Position numbers and translations under genes: made by a program
Shown here: piece after piece, positions 19,184-29,533 of the stretch
Layout: each line of letters begins with the position of its first letter
Position numbering within the stretch: position 1 is the first letter of the stretch
Notes under the pieces: generated by a model
Seen by the model: only the letters and a program-made list of their open reading frames with translations
What the model was told of the DNA's origin: nothing
The model's database searches: none
Source: Burkholderiales bacterium
Lineage (GTDB): Bacteria > Pseudomonadota > Gammaproteobacteria > Burkholderiales > JAEUOS01
Assembly: GCA_947473125.1 (NCBI GenBank)
Contig: CANJDH010000003.1
Location: 1-64,000 of the forward strand
Direction: 5' to 3'
Length of the DNA: 64,000 nt

Positions 19184-20428
19184 ATGTTGCGTCATTTTTG
19201 GTTGATTTTCGCTCAAGCCGTGACCGTCTGCGTCGCAGGCTGGTTCGTGGTAACGACGCTGAAGCCGGAATGGCTGGCGCAACGGCCGCCACTACCCGCC
19301 TCCGCGCCATCTTCGCGCCCGGCTCCTGTACCCGCGCCGGCGGCGGCCACCGTCATGCAGTCTGCGCCGGCCCTCGGCGGGGATTCAGCCAAATCCGGCT
19401 TTGCGGACGCTGCAAAAAAAGCCATGCCGGCGGTGGTCAACATCTTCACCTCCAAGGAAATCAAGTCGCCGCGCCACCCGTTTCTGGACGATCCGCTGTT
19501 CCGTCATTTTTTCGGACGCGAATTCGACGGCAAGGACAACGGCAAGGGCGGCGGCAACACGCGACGCTCCTCGAGCCTTGGTAGCGGCGTCATTGTCGGG
19601 CCCGAAGGCTATGTACTGACCAATTTCCACGTCATCGAATCTGCCGATGAAATCGAGATACTGCTGTCCGACGGGCGTCGCGCGGCGGCAAAAATCGTGG
19701 GCGGCGACCCGGACACCGATCTTGCGGTAGTCAAGATCGACCTGCCCAACGTGCCGAGCATCGTCTTTGGCCGCCCCGAGGCGTCGCGCGTCGGCGACGT
19801 GGTATTGGCCATCGGCAACCCGTTCGGCGTCGGGCAGACAGTGACCATGGGCATCGTGTCGGCACTGGGACGTTCGCAACTGGGCATCAATACGTTTGAA
19901 AATTTCATCCAGACCGACGCCGCGATCAACCCGGGCAACTCGGGTGGCGCACTGGTCGATACCCAGGGCAACCTGATCGGCATCAACACGGCGATCTATT
20001 CGCGCTCCGGCGGGTCGCTCGGCATCGGATTTGCCATACCGGCAAACATGGCCAAGACCATCATGGAGCAGATCATCGCCACCGGCAGCGTGACGCGTGG
20101 CTGGATCGGGGTGGAGATCCAGGAGATCACCCCGGAACTGGCGGAATCGTTCAAGCTGCCCAAGGGTCAGGGCGCGATCATCGCAGGCGTCATGCGTGGC
20201 GGCCCCGCCGACAAAGCCGGCGTCAAACCCGGCGACGTACTGATGGAAATCGAAGGCAAAGCGGTCAATGATTCTTCCGGCATGCTCAACCTGATCTCGC
20301 AATTGAAGCCGGGCGAAAAAGCCAACCTCAAGCTGTTGCGCGCCGGCAAGCACGTCCATTTTGCGGTGGTCATCGGCAAGCGGCCCAAACCGCAGCGACG
20401 TCCGAATCGCGAAGACGGAGACGGCTAG
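19184..20428 (+). CDS. DegS/DegQ-type periplasmic serine protease with one PDZ domain
   Basis: HtrA-family envelope protease. The 414-aa product has an N-terminal hydrophobic segment (residues about 5-24) that looks like a membrane anchor, a Pro/Ala linker, then the protease domain with the catalytic triad in NFHVI (His), DTDLAVVKID (Asp) and GNSGG (Ser), and a single PDZ domain (RGWIGVEIQEI onward). One PDZ plus an anchor resembles DegS/AlgW, the site-1 protease of sigma-E signalling, but a DegQ-like role cannot be excluded. It converges with tatC, the two stops sharing CTAG. Confidence 0.9.
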   Translation: MLRHFWLIFAQAVTVCVAGWFVVTTLKPEWLAQRPPLPASAPSSRPAPVPAPAAATVMQSAPALGGDSAKSGFADAAKKAMPAVVNIFTSKEIKSPRHPFLDDPLFRHFFGREFDGKDNGKGGGNTRRSSSLGSGVIVGPEGYVLTNFHVIESADEIEILLSDGRRAAAKIVGGDPDTDLAVVKIDLPNVPSIVFGRPEASRVGDVVLAIGNPFGVGQTVTMGIVSALGRSQLGINTFENFIQTDAAINPGNSGGALVDTQGNLIGINTAIYSRSGGSLGIGFAIPANMAKTIMEQIIATGSVTRGWIGVEIQEITPELAESFKLPKGQGAIIAGVMRGGPADKAGVKPGDVLMEIEGKAVNDSSGMLNLISQLKPGEKANLKLLRAGKHVHFAVVIGKRPKPQRRPNREDGDG

Positions 20429-21207
20429 GCTGCTGGCTTGTTTGCCTCGTTGGCCGCGTCCGCATCAGCTTCGGCGCGCGTCTGCGGCTTGGCCACAAAA
20501 CGTGCGCACAGCAAGCCGATTTCGTAAAGGATGCACATCGGGATGGCCAGCAGTAGTTGGGACAGCACATCCGGCGGCGTCACCACGGCGGCGATGACGA
20601 AGGCGCCGACAATCACGTAACTGCGCCACGCCTTGAGTTTCTCCAGCGGCACGATGTTGAATGCGACGAGCACGATGACCACGATCGGAACTTCAAACGT
20701 GACGCCAAACGCGACAAACATGGTCAAAACGAAGTTCAGATATGCCTCGATATCAGGAGCCGGCGTGATGCTCTTGGGCGAAAAATCGTTGATGAAGGTA
20801 AATACCTTCCCGAACACAAAGTAATAGCAAAACGCCATTCCCAGGATGAACAGGATGGAGCTGGCGATCACCAGCGGCAGCGCAAATTTCTTTTCGTGCT
20901 GGTACAGTCCGGGGGCCACAAAAGCCCACGCCTGGAACAGGATCACCGGCAGCGAAATCACGAACGCAACCATGGCGCCGACCTTGAGCGGCACCATGAA
21001 GGGCGTAATCACGCCGGTAGCGATCATCTTGGTGCCTTCCGGCAACGCCCGCGTCAGAGGCTGGGCGAGGAAGTCATAAATCGCGCCGGCACCAGGCCAG
21101 ACCATCAGGATTGCGAACACCACGGCGAACGCAATCAGGGCTTTGATCAGGCGGTCTCTCAGCTCGATCAGGTGCGAAACAAAGGTTTCCTGGATGGCGT
21201 CGCTCAT
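20425..21207 (-). CDS. tatC: Twin-arginine translocase subunit TatC
   Basis: Polytopic receptor of the Tat system that recognises twin-arginine signal peptides. The 260-aa product starts ETFVSHLIELRDRLIKAL and has six membrane segments, including the FALPLVIASSILFILGMAFCYYFVFGKV region typical of TatC. Follows tatB by 7 nt. Likely clients in this window include the Rieske protein. Confidence 0.96.
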   Translation of the reverse strand: MSDAIQETFVSHLIELRDRLIKALIAFAVVFAILMVWPGAGAIYDFLAQPLTRALPEGTKMIATGVITPFMVPLKVGAMVAFVISLPVILFQAWAFVAPGLYQHEKKFALPLVIASSILFILGMAFCYYFVFGKVFTFINDFSPKSITPAPDIEAYLNFVLTMFVAFGVTFEVPIVVIVLVAFNIVPLEKLKAWRSYVIVGAFVIAAVVTPPDVLSQLLLAIPMCILYEIGLLCARFVAKPQTRAEADADAANEANKPAA

Positions 21208-21214
21208 ATTGGCT

Positions 21215-21733
21215 TCAACCCACCTGTTTTGCCGCAGGTGCCGCGTTTATGGTGGGTGCGGCCGGCATGTCGCCCAGAGGAAGGCTGGCCTGAACGCTCT
21301 GGTGCGCGCCGCCGTCCAGGGGATTTGCCTCCGTCTGTGACGCCGTGCTTACCAACGTCGCGGGAGGGTCGAGTACCGGATCGGCAGCTGCCGGTGAGGT
21401 TGGCGGCGGCTCCGTCAATCCGGATGTATCGGCCACCGGCTCTCCCGATGCAATTTTGTTCAGTTCGTCCGCCTGAGACTGGAAACCCGACATGGTTTCA
21501 GTCATCGATGTTTCGATCGACTTGGCCGCATCCTGCACGGTGGTCTGCAATTTCTTGAGTTCATCAAGTTCAATCTCGCGATTGATGTCAGCTTTCACGT
21601 CATTGACGTAGCGCTGCATCCGGCCGAGCAACGCACCGACGGTACGCGCCACGCTGGGCAGCTTTTCGGGCCCGATTACCAGCAATGCAACGATGCCGAT
21701 GACGAGCAGTTCGGAGAATCCGACGTCAAACAT
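21215..21733 (-). CDS. tatB: Twin-arginine translocase subunit TatB
   Basis: Partner of TatC in substrate recognition. The 172-aa product has an N-terminal membrane helix starting MFDVGFSELLVIGIVALLVIGPEKLP, an amphipathic helix, and a long variable tail rich in Ala/Pro/Thr. The glutamate in the membrane helix and GPEKLP hinge distinguish TatB. Lies between tatA and tatC. Confidence 0.95.
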   Translation of the reverse strand: MFDVGFSELLVIGIVALLVIGPEKLPSVARTVGALLGRMQRYVNDVKADINREIELDELKKLQTTVQDAAKSIETSMTETMSGFQSQADELNKIASGEPVADTSGLTEPPPTSPAAADPVLDPPATLVSTASQTEANPLDGGAHQSVQASLPLGDMPAAPTINAAPAAKQVG

Positions 21734-21802
21734 GGGGGCGCAGGTCCTTCAACGAAACGCGGGGCGCTACGACGGCGCCGCCCCGCATGGCTCGAGGGTG
21801 CC

Positions 21803-22042
21803 TCAGACCTTGCTCTTTTCTTCGGCTTTGACGTCGATGGTCTGTCCGACCTTGGCGGTCTCGCCGTCTTCGACCTTCTTGTCCGCATTGGAACCCGAGG
21901 CGGCACCTTCTTTCATGCCGTCCTTGAAACCCTTGACCGCGCCGCCGAGATCACCGCCCATGTTGCGCAGCTTTTTGGTACCAAATACAAGCATGACGAT
22001 GACCAGAACGATCAGCCAGTGCCAGATGGAAAATGAACCCAT
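21803..22042 (-). CDS. tatA: Twin-arginine translocase subunit TatA
   Basis: Pore-forming Tat component. The 79-aa product has a membrane helix [23 protein letters not shown] and an amphipathic helix [18 protein letters not shown] followed by a charged tail. It has a good ribosome site (TAGGAG) 8 nt before ATG. First of the tatABC set, downstream of the HIT gene. Confidence 0.96.
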   Translation of the reverse strand: MGSFSIWHWLIVLVIVMLVFGTKKLRNMGGDLGGAVKGFKDGMKEGAASGSNADKKVEDGETAKVGQTIDVKAEEKSKV

Positions 22043-22112
22043 AATGAACTCCTAAAACGTGGTTTCGACGATTGGGTAGTACGTTTACGTGAGCGTCGGT
22101 TGGATTTATTTC

Positions 22113-22493
22113 TTAGCCACGTTTCCAGGGCCGGGGACCACCCATCACATGAATGTGAAGGTGAAAGACCTCCTGCCCGCCTTCCTTGCCGCTGTTGATG
22201 ACGATCCGAAAACCACCATCGCCTTCCATCCTGAGGCCTTCCTGCGCCGCCAGTTTGGGAGCCAGCACCAGCATTTTACCAAGCAATACGGAATGCTGCT
22301 CTTGCACGAAGACAAGCGACTCGATGTGCTCCTTGGGCACCATCAGGAAATGCACCGGTGCCCACGGGTTGATGTCGTGAAAGACAAACACATCGTCGTC
22401 TTCGTATATTTTTTTGGATGGAATCTTCCCCGTTGCGATTTTGCAAAACAGGCAACCTGCCGAATCGTTCGATGCGTGCGTCACAACGCTCAC
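22113..22493 (-). CDS. HIT-family nucleotide-binding protein (HinT-like)
   Basis: Histidine-triad purine nucleoside phosphoramidase-like protein. The 126-aa product begins with [19 protein letters not shown] and ends with the catalytic HLHIHVMGG (His-x-His-x-His) motif. GTG start overlaps the hisE stop (GTGA). A HIT gene downstream of hisE is usual in betaproteobacteria. Confidence 0.95.
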   Translation of the reverse strand: MSVVTHASNDSAGCLFCKIATGKIPSKKIYEDDDVFVFHDINPWAPVHFLMVPKEHIESLVFVQEQHSVLLGKMLVLAPKLAAQEGLRMEGDGGFRIVINSGKEGGQEVFHLHIHVMGGPRPWKRG

Positions 22494-22855
22494 CCTTGTT
22501 TAAATTTCGCGGTCAAGCCTTCGGCGTCGCTGCGCTCGCCGTCCTTGCGTGCGGCTTTTTCATCAAGGCCGGAAAGACCTTCACGCCGCGCCAGTTCGTC
22601 GAGAACATCCCCGGGCTTGAGCCCGTAGGCTTCCAGCGCCAGTAGGCAGTGGAACCACAGGTCCGCCATCTCGCCTACGATCTTGGCGCGGTCGCCATCC
22701 TTGCCGGCCATCACGGTCTCGGTGGCTTCCTCACCGATCTTCTTGAGGATCGCGTCCTCACCTTTGGCGAGCAGGCGCGCCACATAGGACTTTTCCGGAT
22801 CGGCGCCGCGGCGCGACGCGATCACTTCGGCCAGCCGCTTCAGGACATCGCTCAT
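22490..22855 (-). CDS. hisE: Phosphoribosyl-ATP pyrophosphohydrolase HisE
   Basis: Second step of histidine biosynthesis, hydrolysing PR-ATP to PR-AMP. The 121-aa product shows [26 protein letters not shown] and [12 protein letters not shown], the all-alpha MazG-like fold of HisE. The ORF-track start is 78 nt too early; ATG at 22855 overlaps the hisI stop (ATGA). It is separate from hisI here, unlike the fused E. coli hisIE. The C-terminus has about 15 extra charged residues. Confidence 0.95.
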   Translation of the reverse strand: MSDVLKRLAEVIASRRGADPEKSYVARLLAKGEDAILKKIGEEATETVMAGKDGDRAKIVGEMADLWFHCLLALEAYGLKPGDVLDELARREGLSGLDEKAARKDGERSDAEGLTAKFKQG

Positions 22856-23274
22856 TTGTAGATCTCGTCCGGCGCCTTGACCACCGGATCGGTGATCACC
22901 CAGGCGCCGTTCTCGTATTTCTGGAAGAAGCAATTATGCCGCCCCGTGTGGCAGGCAATGCCGCCAACCTGCTCGACCCGGATCAGCACCACGTCTTCGT
23001 CGCAATCGAGGCGCACTTCGCGCACTTTTTGCATGTGCCCCGATTCCTCGCCCTTGTGCCACAGTTTATTGCGCGAGCGCGACCAATACACGGCTTCGCC
23101 GGTTTCGATCGTCAGCTTGAGCGCCTCGCGATTCATCCACGCGAACATCAGCACGCGATTGGTGAACGTCTCCTGCGCAATCACCGGCACCAGGCCGCGC
23201 TCGTCCCAGCGAACCTGGTCGAGCCAATCGCCCGCTGCGACACCCCCCACCGCCGACGTTCCCGCGGCGCTCAC
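22852..23274 (-). CDS. hisI: Phosphoribosyl-AMP cyclohydrolase HisI
   Basis: Third step of histidine biosynthesis, a zinc/magnesium enzyme opening the adenine ring of PR-AMP. The 140-aa product contains [29 protein letters not shown], the metal-binding [12 protein letters not shown] and [12 protein letters not shown] start overlaps the hisF stop (GTGA). The first 15 residues are a family-variable extension. Confidence 0.96.
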   Translation of the reverse strand: MSAAGTSAVGGVAAGDWLDQVRWDERGLVPVIAQETFTNRVLMFAWMNREALKLTIETGEAVYWSRSRNKLWHKGEESGHMQKVREVRLDCDEDVVLIRVEQVGGIACHTGRHNCFFQKYENGAWVITDPVVKAPDEIYK

Positions 23275-24032
23275 AGGCGCACCTCGATGCCACGCGCGGC
23301 CATGCGTTCCTTGGCCTGGCGCACCGTAAACTCGCCGTAGTGGAAAATGCTTGCCGCCAGCACCGCATCGGCATGGCCTTGGAGGACGCCGTCAGCCAGA
23401 TGATCGAGCGAGCCGACGCCGCCGGATGCGATCACCGGGATGGAAACCGCATCGGCGACCGCCCGGGTCAGGCCAATGTCAAAGCCGTTCTTGGTGCCAT
23501 CGCGGTCCATGCTGGTGAGAAGAATTTCGCCGGCGCCGAGTGCGGCAACCCGCCTGGCCCATTCGACCGCATCCATCCCGGTATTGTTGCGCCCTCCGTG
23601 GGTGAACACATCCCATTTTCCCGGTCCGGTCTGCTTGGCATCAATCGCGACCACAATGCACTGGGCGCCGTAGCGCCCCGAAGCTTCGGCCACCAGTTGC
23701 GGGTTCTGCACCGCCGACGTATTGATGCTGATCTTGTCGGCCCCGGCATTGAGCAAGCGGCGCACGTCCTCGACCTTGCGCACACCTCCGCCCACAGTCA
23801 GCGGAATGAACACCTGGTCGGCAACGCGCTCGATGATGTGGAGGATGATGTCGCGCGCATCAGACGACGCAGTGATATCGAGAAAAGTGAGCTCGTCGGC
23901 GCCCTGGTCGTCATACTTTTTTGCGATCTCCACCGGGTCACCGGCGTCACGCAGTCCGACGAAATTGACACCCTTGACGACTCGACCATTGGTGACGTCA
24001 AGGCAGGGAATGATGCGTTTGGCAAGGCTCAT
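23271..24032 (-). CDS. hisF: Imidazole glycerol phosphate synthase cyclase subunit HisF
   Basis: TIM-barrel cyclase that with HisH produces imidazole glycerol phosphate and AICAR. The 253-aa product starts [22 protein letters not shown] and has the phosphate-binding loops [11 protein letters not shown] and [11 protein letters not shown], plus the two catalytic aspartates (in CLDV and [10 protein letters not shown]). 135 nt separate it from hisA upstream. Confidence 0.97.
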   Translation of the reverse strand: MSLAKRIIPCLDVTNGRVVKGVNFVGLRDAGDPVEIAKKYDDQGADELTFLDITASSDARDIILHIIERVADQVFIPLTVGGGVRKVEDVRRLLNAGADKISINTSAVQNPQLVAEASGRYGAQCIVVAIDAKQTGPGKWDVFTHGGRNNTGMDAVEWARRVAALGAGEILLTSMDRDGTKNGFDIGLTRAVADAVSIPVIASGGVGSLDHLADGVLQGHADAVLAASIFHYGEFTVRQAKERMAARGIEVRL

Positions 24033-24167
24033 GGAAACAGTTGGGCAAAATCAAACAGGCGATGCATCGAAAAGGCTTGGGGCACAAGGGCCGCAGCACA
24101 TAGGCCCTGGAAACCCTTGGTGGGAGCGGGTTTTGGTCAGGTAACCGACCGGACCTCAATCAAGCCG

Positions 24168-24899
24168 CTACTTCAGCGCTTCCGCCACGGCTTTTTTGAA
24201 ATCGAGCTTGCCTTCGTAAATCGCTCGGCCGGCAATGGCGCCGATCACGCCGTCCGCCTCCATCGCCTTGAGCGCCTTGATGTCCTTGAGGCTGGACAGG
24301 CCGCCGGATGCGATCACGGGGATGCGGATCGCCTGCGCCAGCTTGAGCGTGGCCTCGAGGTTCACGCCAGTGAGCATGCCGTCGCGGCCAATGTCGGTGT
24401 AGATGATGGCCTCGGCACCCATGTCTTCATACTTCATCGCAAGGTCGATCACGTCGTGGCCGGTAAGTTTGCTCCAGCCATCGGTCGCCACCTTGCCGTC
24501 GCGCGCATCCAGCCCGACCATGATATGGCCTGGGAACGCGCCACAGGCATCATGCACAAAACCGGGGTTCTTGACCGCTGCGGTGCCGATGATCACGTAA
24601 CTGATGCCGTCATCCAGACAGCGCTCGACCGTGTCAAGATCGCGAATGCCGCCGCCGAGTTGGACCGGGACGTCGTCACCCATGGCTTCGAGAATCTTCT
24701 TGATGACGCTTTCGTTCTTGGGCTTGCCCGCAACTGCGCCGTTGAGGTCGACCAGATGGAGACGCTTGCAGCCTTGCGCCTTCCAGTGCAGCGCCATTGC
24801 CGCCGGATCTTCGGAGAAGATGGTGGCATCGGACATGTCGCCTTGCTTCAAGCGGACACAATGTCCGTCCTTGATGTCAATCGCGGGAATGATCAACAT
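24168..24899 (-). CDS. hisA: ProFAR isomerase HisA
   Basis: TIM-barrel isomerase acting on the ProFAR intermediate, a paralogue of HisF. The 243-aa product begins [21 protein letters not shown], with [13 protein letters not shown] and the [10 protein letters not shown] catalytic segment. The flanking gaps (135 and 107 nt) hold no ORF or strong signal that I can see. Confidence 0.97.
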   Translation of the reverse strand: MLIIPAIDIKDGHCVRLKQGDMSDATIFSEDPAAMALHWKAQGCKRLHLVDLNGAVAGKPKNESVIKKILEAMGDDVPVQLGGGIRDLDTVERCLDDGISYVIIGTAAVKNPGFVHDACGAFPGHIMVGLDARDGKVATDGWSKLTGHDVIDLAMKYEDMGAEAIIYTDIGRDGMLTGVNLEATLKLAQAIRIPVIASGGLSSLKDIKALKAMEADGVIGAIAGRAIYEGKLDFKKAVAEALK

Positions 24900-25006
24900 G
24901 ATCGGGTCAGGTGCGTTGTTTGAATGGGGTGCTGGGGAAGGAGCGGAGCCAAAACGCCGCCCGCATCAGTGGCGCGCATCCGTCGGGTGCATGCGCGAAG
25001 GCATTT

Positions 25007-25642
25007 TCAGGGGTTCCAGGAAGCGAAATTGGTAAACATGTTGAGGCCAGCCTGATGACTCTTTTCCGGGTGAAACTGTACGCCGAAAATATTATCGCGC
25101 GCAACTGCACAGACAAAGTGTAACCCATAGTCCGATTCACCAACCGACACCGTCGCCGCTTTCGGCACCGGGTAGAAACTGTGGACAAAGTAGAAGCGGC
25201 TGGCATCCGCGATACCCTGCCACAGAGGGTGCGCGCGCGCCTGGTACACCTCGTTCCAGCCCATGTGGGGCACCTTGAGGATGAGGCCGTCGGCCCCCAC
25301 TTTTCCAGTCGGAAAGCGCACCACCGAGCCGGCGAACAGGCCCAATCCCGGCGTATCGCCCTCCTCACTCACCTCGAACAGCATCTGCATGCCGACGCAA
25401 ATGCCAAGAAACGGCTTGCTGGCCGCGGCCTCAAGAACGGCGTCTCTCAAGCCCGACGCGGTCATCTCGCGCATGCAGTCTGGCATCGCGCCCTGCCCTG
25501 GAAAGACGACACGGTCTGCGCTGCGGATTGCCGCCGGATCGTGCGTGATGATCACGCGCGCCCCGGGCGCAACGTGTTCAATCGCCTTCGCCACAGAGCG
25601 CAGGTTGCCCATACCGTAATCAATGACTGCAATGGTCTGCAT
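25007..25642 (-). CDS. hisH: Imidazole glycerol phosphate synthase glutaminase subunit HisH
   Basis: Class I glutamine amidotransferase supplying ammonia to HisF. The 211-aa product starts IAVIDYGMGNLRSVAKAI, has the nucleophile Cys in GICVGMQMLFE, and the catalytic His/Glu pair in FGVQFHPEKS. The ORF at 24907-25368 in the track is a shadow frame of this gene. Confidence 0.97.
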   Translation of the reverse strand: MQTIAVIDYGMGNLRSVAKAIEHVAPGARVIITHDPAAIRSADRVVFPGQGAMPDCMREMTASGLRDAVLEAAASKPFLGICVGMQMLFEVSEEGDTPGLGLFAGSVVRFPTGKVGADGLILKVPHMGWNEVYQARAHPLWQGIADASRFYFVHSFYPVPKAATVSVGESDYGLHFVCAVARDNIFGVQFHPEKSHQAGLNMFTNFASWNP

Positions 25643-25689
25643 CTTGAACCGACGCCACGCGCTGCGATGAGCGCATCAGGCCGAAAAAG

Positions 25690-26277
25690 TCAGAGTGACC
25701 CCTTGGTCGAGGGAATGCTGCCCGCGGCACGCGCATCGAGTTCCGCAGCCATGCGCAATGCGCGACCGAATGCCTTGAAGACCGTTTCACACTGGTGGTG
25801 CGCATTCTCGCCGCGCAGATTGTCGATATGCAGGGTTACCAGGGCGTGGTTGACAAAACCCTGAAAGAATTCATGGGTCAGGTCAACGTCGTACTCCCCG
25901 ATCATGCCGCGCTTGAACGCAACGTGAAATTCAAGGCCGGGGCGCCCCGAGAAATCAAGGACAACGCGCGACAGGGCTTCGTCAAGCGGTACGTAGGCGT
26001 GCCCGTAGCGACAGATGCCCTTCTTGTCGCCGATTGCCTTGGAAAGCGCCTGGCCGATCGTGATGCCGATGTCCTCAACGGTGTGGTGCGCGTCGATATG
26101 CAGGTCGCCCTTGGCCTCCACCTCAAGATCGATCAGACCATGGCGTGCGATCTGGTCCATCATGTGGTCCAGGAACGGTACGCCGGTCTTGAACGAAGAC
26201 TGGCCGGAACCATCGAGGTTGAGCTTGACGCGAATCTGCGTCTCGTTGGTGCTGCGGGTGACTTCGGCGGTGCGCAT
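25690..26277 (-). CDS. hisB: Imidazoleglycerol-phosphate dehydratase HisB
   Basis: Manganese-dependent dehydratase. The 195-aa monofunctional form contains [16 protein letters not shown], the metal-binding [15 protein letters not shown] and [16 protein letters not shown]. It lacks the histidinol-phosphatase domain fused to it in E. coli, as is normal for betaproteobacteria, so that activity must be elsewhere. Confidence 0.97.
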   Translation of the reverse strand: MRTAEVTRSTNETQIRVKLNLDGSGQSSFKTGVPFLDHMMDQIARHGLIDLEVEAKGDLHIDAHHTVEDIGITIGQALSKAIGDKKGICRYGHAYVPLDEALSRVVLDFSGRPGLEFHVAFKRGMIGEYDVDLTHEFFQGFVNHALVTLHIDNLRGENAHHQCETVFKAFGRALRMAAELDARAAGSIPSTKGSL

Positions 26278-26316
26278 GGCGGGTCCGGCGGCGGAGGAGT
26301 TGAATCGCTGGGGTGA

Positions 26317-27396
26317 TTAGCTTAGCGCAGATTTGAGCGCAGCGAGCATGGCTCGATTTTCGTCCGGCGTGCCGATGGTGAGGCGCAGGCAATTGTCGAG
26401 CATCGGGTGCCCGCCCGAGAAATTTTTCACCAGCACGCCCTGCCGCTTCATGGCATCGAACACGCGCGTGCCGGCGCCAGCTGGGCCTTCGACGCGCACC
26501 AGCACAAAATTGGCGGCGCTGGGAAACTGGGTCAGTCCATCCAGGCCGGCGAGGTGCGCCACCATGTCATCGCGTTCAGCGCAAACAATGGCGGCCTGTG
26601 CATCGAGTACCGCCTTGTTCTCCAGCAACTTGATCGCCACCGCCTCGGACAGCACGCTGACATTGAATGGCGAGCGCGTCTTGTCGAATTCATTGATCCA
26701 CTCCGGATGACCGGACACATAACCCAGACGCACGCCGGCCATGCCAATTTTCGACACTGTGCGCAACACCACTAGGTTGTCGAATTCCGTAATGCGCGGC
26801 ATGAACGTGGTGCCGGCGAAGGGCTGATAGGCTTCGTCAATTACCACCAGGCCGGGTGCCGCGCGGATGATGCGCTCGACGTCGGCCACCGGAAAAGGGT
26901 TGCCGGTCGGGTTGTTCGGAAATGCAATCCAGACCAGTGACGGACGATGCTCAACCATGGCGGCCAGAAATCGTTCGGTGTCGAGCGTGAAATCGGCGTT
27001 CAATGGCACGCCGATGAAGGGCAGCCGGTAGAACTGTGCGTACAGCTGGAACATGGCGAACGATGGGGCCGGCGCCATCACGACAGCGCCCTCACGCGCC
27101 ACGGCGGCGGTAATGTATTGAATGCACTCGTCCGAACCGGTGCCTAGTAGCACCTCGCACCCGGCTGGCACGTGCATCACGTCCTTGATCAATTCGCGCA
27201 ACTTGTGCGCAGTCGGCACCGGGTAGCGATTGAACTCCAGGTTCGCCACCACATCGCCCACCTCTTTGGCAAGCCAGGCTGGCAACCGGTAAGGACTTTC
27301 CATCACGTCAAGCTTGATGAAGCCGCTCGCGTCCGACACGTGATACGCAGTCATGCCCTGCACGTCGGCCCGGATCACCTGTTTGGCGCGCGTCAT
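26317..27396 (-). CDS. hisC: Histidinol-phosphate aminotransferase HisC
   Basis: PLP-dependent class I/II aminotransferase. The 359-aa product has [12 protein letters not shown] at the N-terminus, FPNNPTGN in the PLP-binding region, [12 protein letters not shown], and the Schiff-base lysine in [15 protein letters not shown]. The ORF track extends to 27729 inside hisD; ATG at 27396 overlaps the hisD stop (ATGA) and matches family length. Confidence 0.97.
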   Translation of the reverse strand: MTRAKQVIRADVQGMTAYHVSDASGFIKLDVMESPYRLPAWLAKEVGDVVANLEFNRYPVPTAHKLRELIKDVMHVPAGCEVLLGTGSDECIQYITAAVAREGAVVMAPAPSFAMFQLYAQFYRLPFIGVPLNADFTLDTERFLAAMVEHRPSLVWIAFPNNPTGNPFPVADVERIIRAAPGLVVIDEAYQPFAGTTFMPRITEFDNLVVLRTVSKIGMAGVRLGYVSGHPEWINEFDKTRSPFNVSVLSEAVAIKLLENKAVLDAQAAIVCAERDDMVAHLAGLDGLTQFPSAANFVLVRVEGPAGAGTRVFDAMKRQGVLVKNFSGGHPMLDNCLRLTIGTPDENRAMLAALKSALS

Positions 27397-28685
27397 AGGC
27401 GGAACTCCGCAGATTTGGCGTGGGCCGGCAGCCCTTCGCCATGCGCCAGGGTAGAGGCTATTTTCCCAAGGGTGCGCGCGCCTTCGCGAGACACCTTGAT
27501 GATCGAGGAGCGCTTCTGAAAATCGTATACGCCCAATGGCGAGGAAAAGCGTGCGGTGCGCGCGGTCGGCAACACGTGGTTCGGACCCGCGCAATAGTCG
27601 CCGAGCGCCTCGCTCGAATAGACCCCCATGAAAATAGCCCCCGCGTGGCGAATCAGGGGCAAGAGTGCGTCCGGGTCCGCCACCGACAACTCGAGGTGCT
27701 CGGGCGCAATATGGTTGGCGATTTCGCATGCATGGGCAAGGTCCCGCGTCTTGATCAGGGCTCCGCGCGCGGTGATTGATTTCTCGATGATCGCCGCGCG
27801 TGGCATGGTCGAAATTTGTCGCTCGATGCTCCTGGCGACCCGATCAATAAATACCGCATCGGGGCAAAGCAAGATGGCCTGCGCAATCTCGTCATGCTCT
27901 GCCTGGCTGAACAAATCCATCGCCACCCAATCAGGGTCGGCACTGCCGTCACTGATCACAAGAATTTCCGAAGGGCCGGCAATCATGTCGATCCCGACCG
28001 TGCCAAACACGCGCCGCTTCGCTGCTGCGACAAATGCATTGCCGGGCCCGACGATCTTGTCGACCTGCGGAATGGTCTCGGTGCCGTAGGCCAGTGCACC
28101 AACTGCCTGGGCGCCGCCAATGCGGTAAATCGTGTCAACCCCGGCGATCGCAGCAGCAGCCAGTACTAGCGGGTTGGTGTCACCGCCAGGAGCCGGTGAC
28201 ACCATGATGAGTTCGCTCACGCCCGCCACCCTTGCCGGGATGGCGTTCATGAGAACAGAGCTCGGATACGCCGCCTTGCCGCCCGGCACGTAGAGGCCAG
28301 CACGATCGAGTGGCGTGACTTGCTGGCCGAGTACGGTGCCGTCAGGTTCCGCGTAAGTCCAGGAAGCGGCCTTCTGCCGCTCGTGATAGCTGCGTACGCG
28401 CAGCGCCGCAGCCTCAAGCGCAGTGCGGCGCGCTGCAGGTATGGCATTCAACGCTGCATCTATCTCGTCAGCAGTCACCTTCAGAGCGTGCATCGATACG
28501 GCTTTGAGCCCGTCAAACCGGGACGTGTACTCCAAGACCGCCGCATCGCCACGTGCTTTGACATCGGCGAGGATGCTTTGCGCCGACCGCTCGACGGCTT
28601 CATCGACGTCATCCGCGTAGGCGAGCAACTTGCCTAGCCGTGCCGAAAAATCGGCCGCCGCAGCGTCAAGGCGCGTGATATTCAT
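27393..28685 (-). CDS. hisD: Histidinol dehydrogenase HisD
   Basis: NAD- and zinc-dependent enzyme catalysing the last two oxidations to histidine. The 430-aa product has [15 protein letters not shown], the NAD-binding [33 protein letters not shown], the signature [13 protein letters not shown] with its metal-ligand His, and [11 protein letters not shown]. It is overlapped by 4 nt on each side by hisG and hisC. Confidence 0.97.
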   Translation of the reverse strand: MNITRLDAAAADFSARLGKLLAYADDVDEAVERSAQSILADVKARGDAAVLEYTSRFDGLKAVSMHALKVTADEIDAALNAIPAARRTALEAAALRVRSYHERQKAASWTYAEPDGTVLGQQVTPLDRAGLYVPGGKAAYPSSVLMNAIPARVAGVSELIMVSPAPGGDTNPLVLAAAAIAGVDTIYRIGGAQAVGALAYGTETIPQVDKIVGPGNAFVAAAKRRVFGTVGIDMIAGPSEILVISDGSADPDWVAMDLFSQAEHDEIAQAILLCPDAVFIDRVARSIERQISTMPRAAIIEKSITARGALIKTRDLAHACEIANHIAPEHLELSVADPDALLPLIRHAGAIFMGVYSSEALGDYCAGPNHVLPTARTARFSSPLGVYDFQKRSSIIKVSREGARTLGKIASTLAHGEGLPAHAKSAEFRL

Positions 28686-29338
28686 GGCACCGCTTTGACC
28701 GCCAACTCGAACGCATCGAGAAGGGCCTGCACTTCAGTGCGCTTGACCTTCAAGGCCGCCTGATTGACCACCAGCCGCGCCGACACCGGGCAAACTTCCT
28801 CGACAGCGATCAGGCGGTTGGCCTTCAGGGTACCGCCCGTCGAGACAACATCAACGATGGCATCCGCCAACCCCACAAGGGGTGCCAACTCCATCGAGCC
28901 ATAGAGCTTGATGAGGTCTACGTGCATCCCTTTGGCTGCAAAGTGCTCGCGTGCGGTATCAACGTACTTGGTGGCCACCCGGATGCGCGCGCCCGAGCGC
29001 ACCGCCGCCTCATAGTCAAATCCTTCGTGCACTGCCACCATCATCCGGCAGCGCGCGATGTTGAGATCTATCGGCCGATACATGCCGGCGCTGCCGTGCC
29101 GCGCGTCGTGCTCGAGCAGCACGTCGGAACCGGCAACGCCGACGTCCGCCGCACCGTAGAGCACGTAAGTGGGAACGTCAGAAGCGCGCACAATGATGAT
29201 CCGTACGTCGGGCCGGTTGGTCGAGAGGATCAGCTTGCGCGATGTGTCCGGATCGTCGGCCACACGAATGCCGGCAGACGCAAGCAACGGCAGCGTGTCA
29301 TCGAAAATGCGGCCCTTTGAGAGGGCGAGGGTAAGCAC
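28682..29338 (-). CDS. hisG: ATP phosphoribosyltransferase HisG, short form
   Basis: First committed step of histidine biosynthesis. The 218-aa product is the short catalytic form lacking the C-terminal regulatory domain, so it should need HisZ, which is not in this window. Motifs: [34 protein letters not shown], and the PRPP-binding [21 protein letters not shown] start. About 195 nt without genes separate it from the SulP gene; I see no clear element there. Confidence 0.95.
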   Translation of the reverse strand: MLTLALSKGRIFDDTLPLLASAGIRVADDPDTSRKLILSTNRPDVRIIIVRASDVPTYVLYGAADVGVAGSDVLLEHDARHGSAGMYRPIDLNIARCRMMVAVHEGFDYEAAVRSGARIRVATKYVDTAREHFAAKGMHVDLIKLYGSMELAPLVGLADAIVDVVSTGGTLKANRLIAVEEVCPVSARLVVNQAALKVKRTEVQALLDAFELAVKAVP

Positions 29339-29533
29339 GGCGGGAAGGGTATTGGTAAAGCGATGATTTTACCCGAGTTGACACAAGGCTCCGGTGAAAA
29401 TGCAGCAAGGTGCGGCCCGGAGAAGACCAATCCATGCGCCTTTCACCAGGTTCAGCCGGGAAACCTGTGCTCGAAGCGAATCCCGGGCCCGGGCCTGGCA
29501 ACCTGCGCCAGCAACGTGAGCGGGGGAACGCCA

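Noticed and set aside
24907-25368. 153-aa minus-strand ORF in the track
   Set aside because: It is an arginine-rich shadow frame of hisH with no start context or family pattern.
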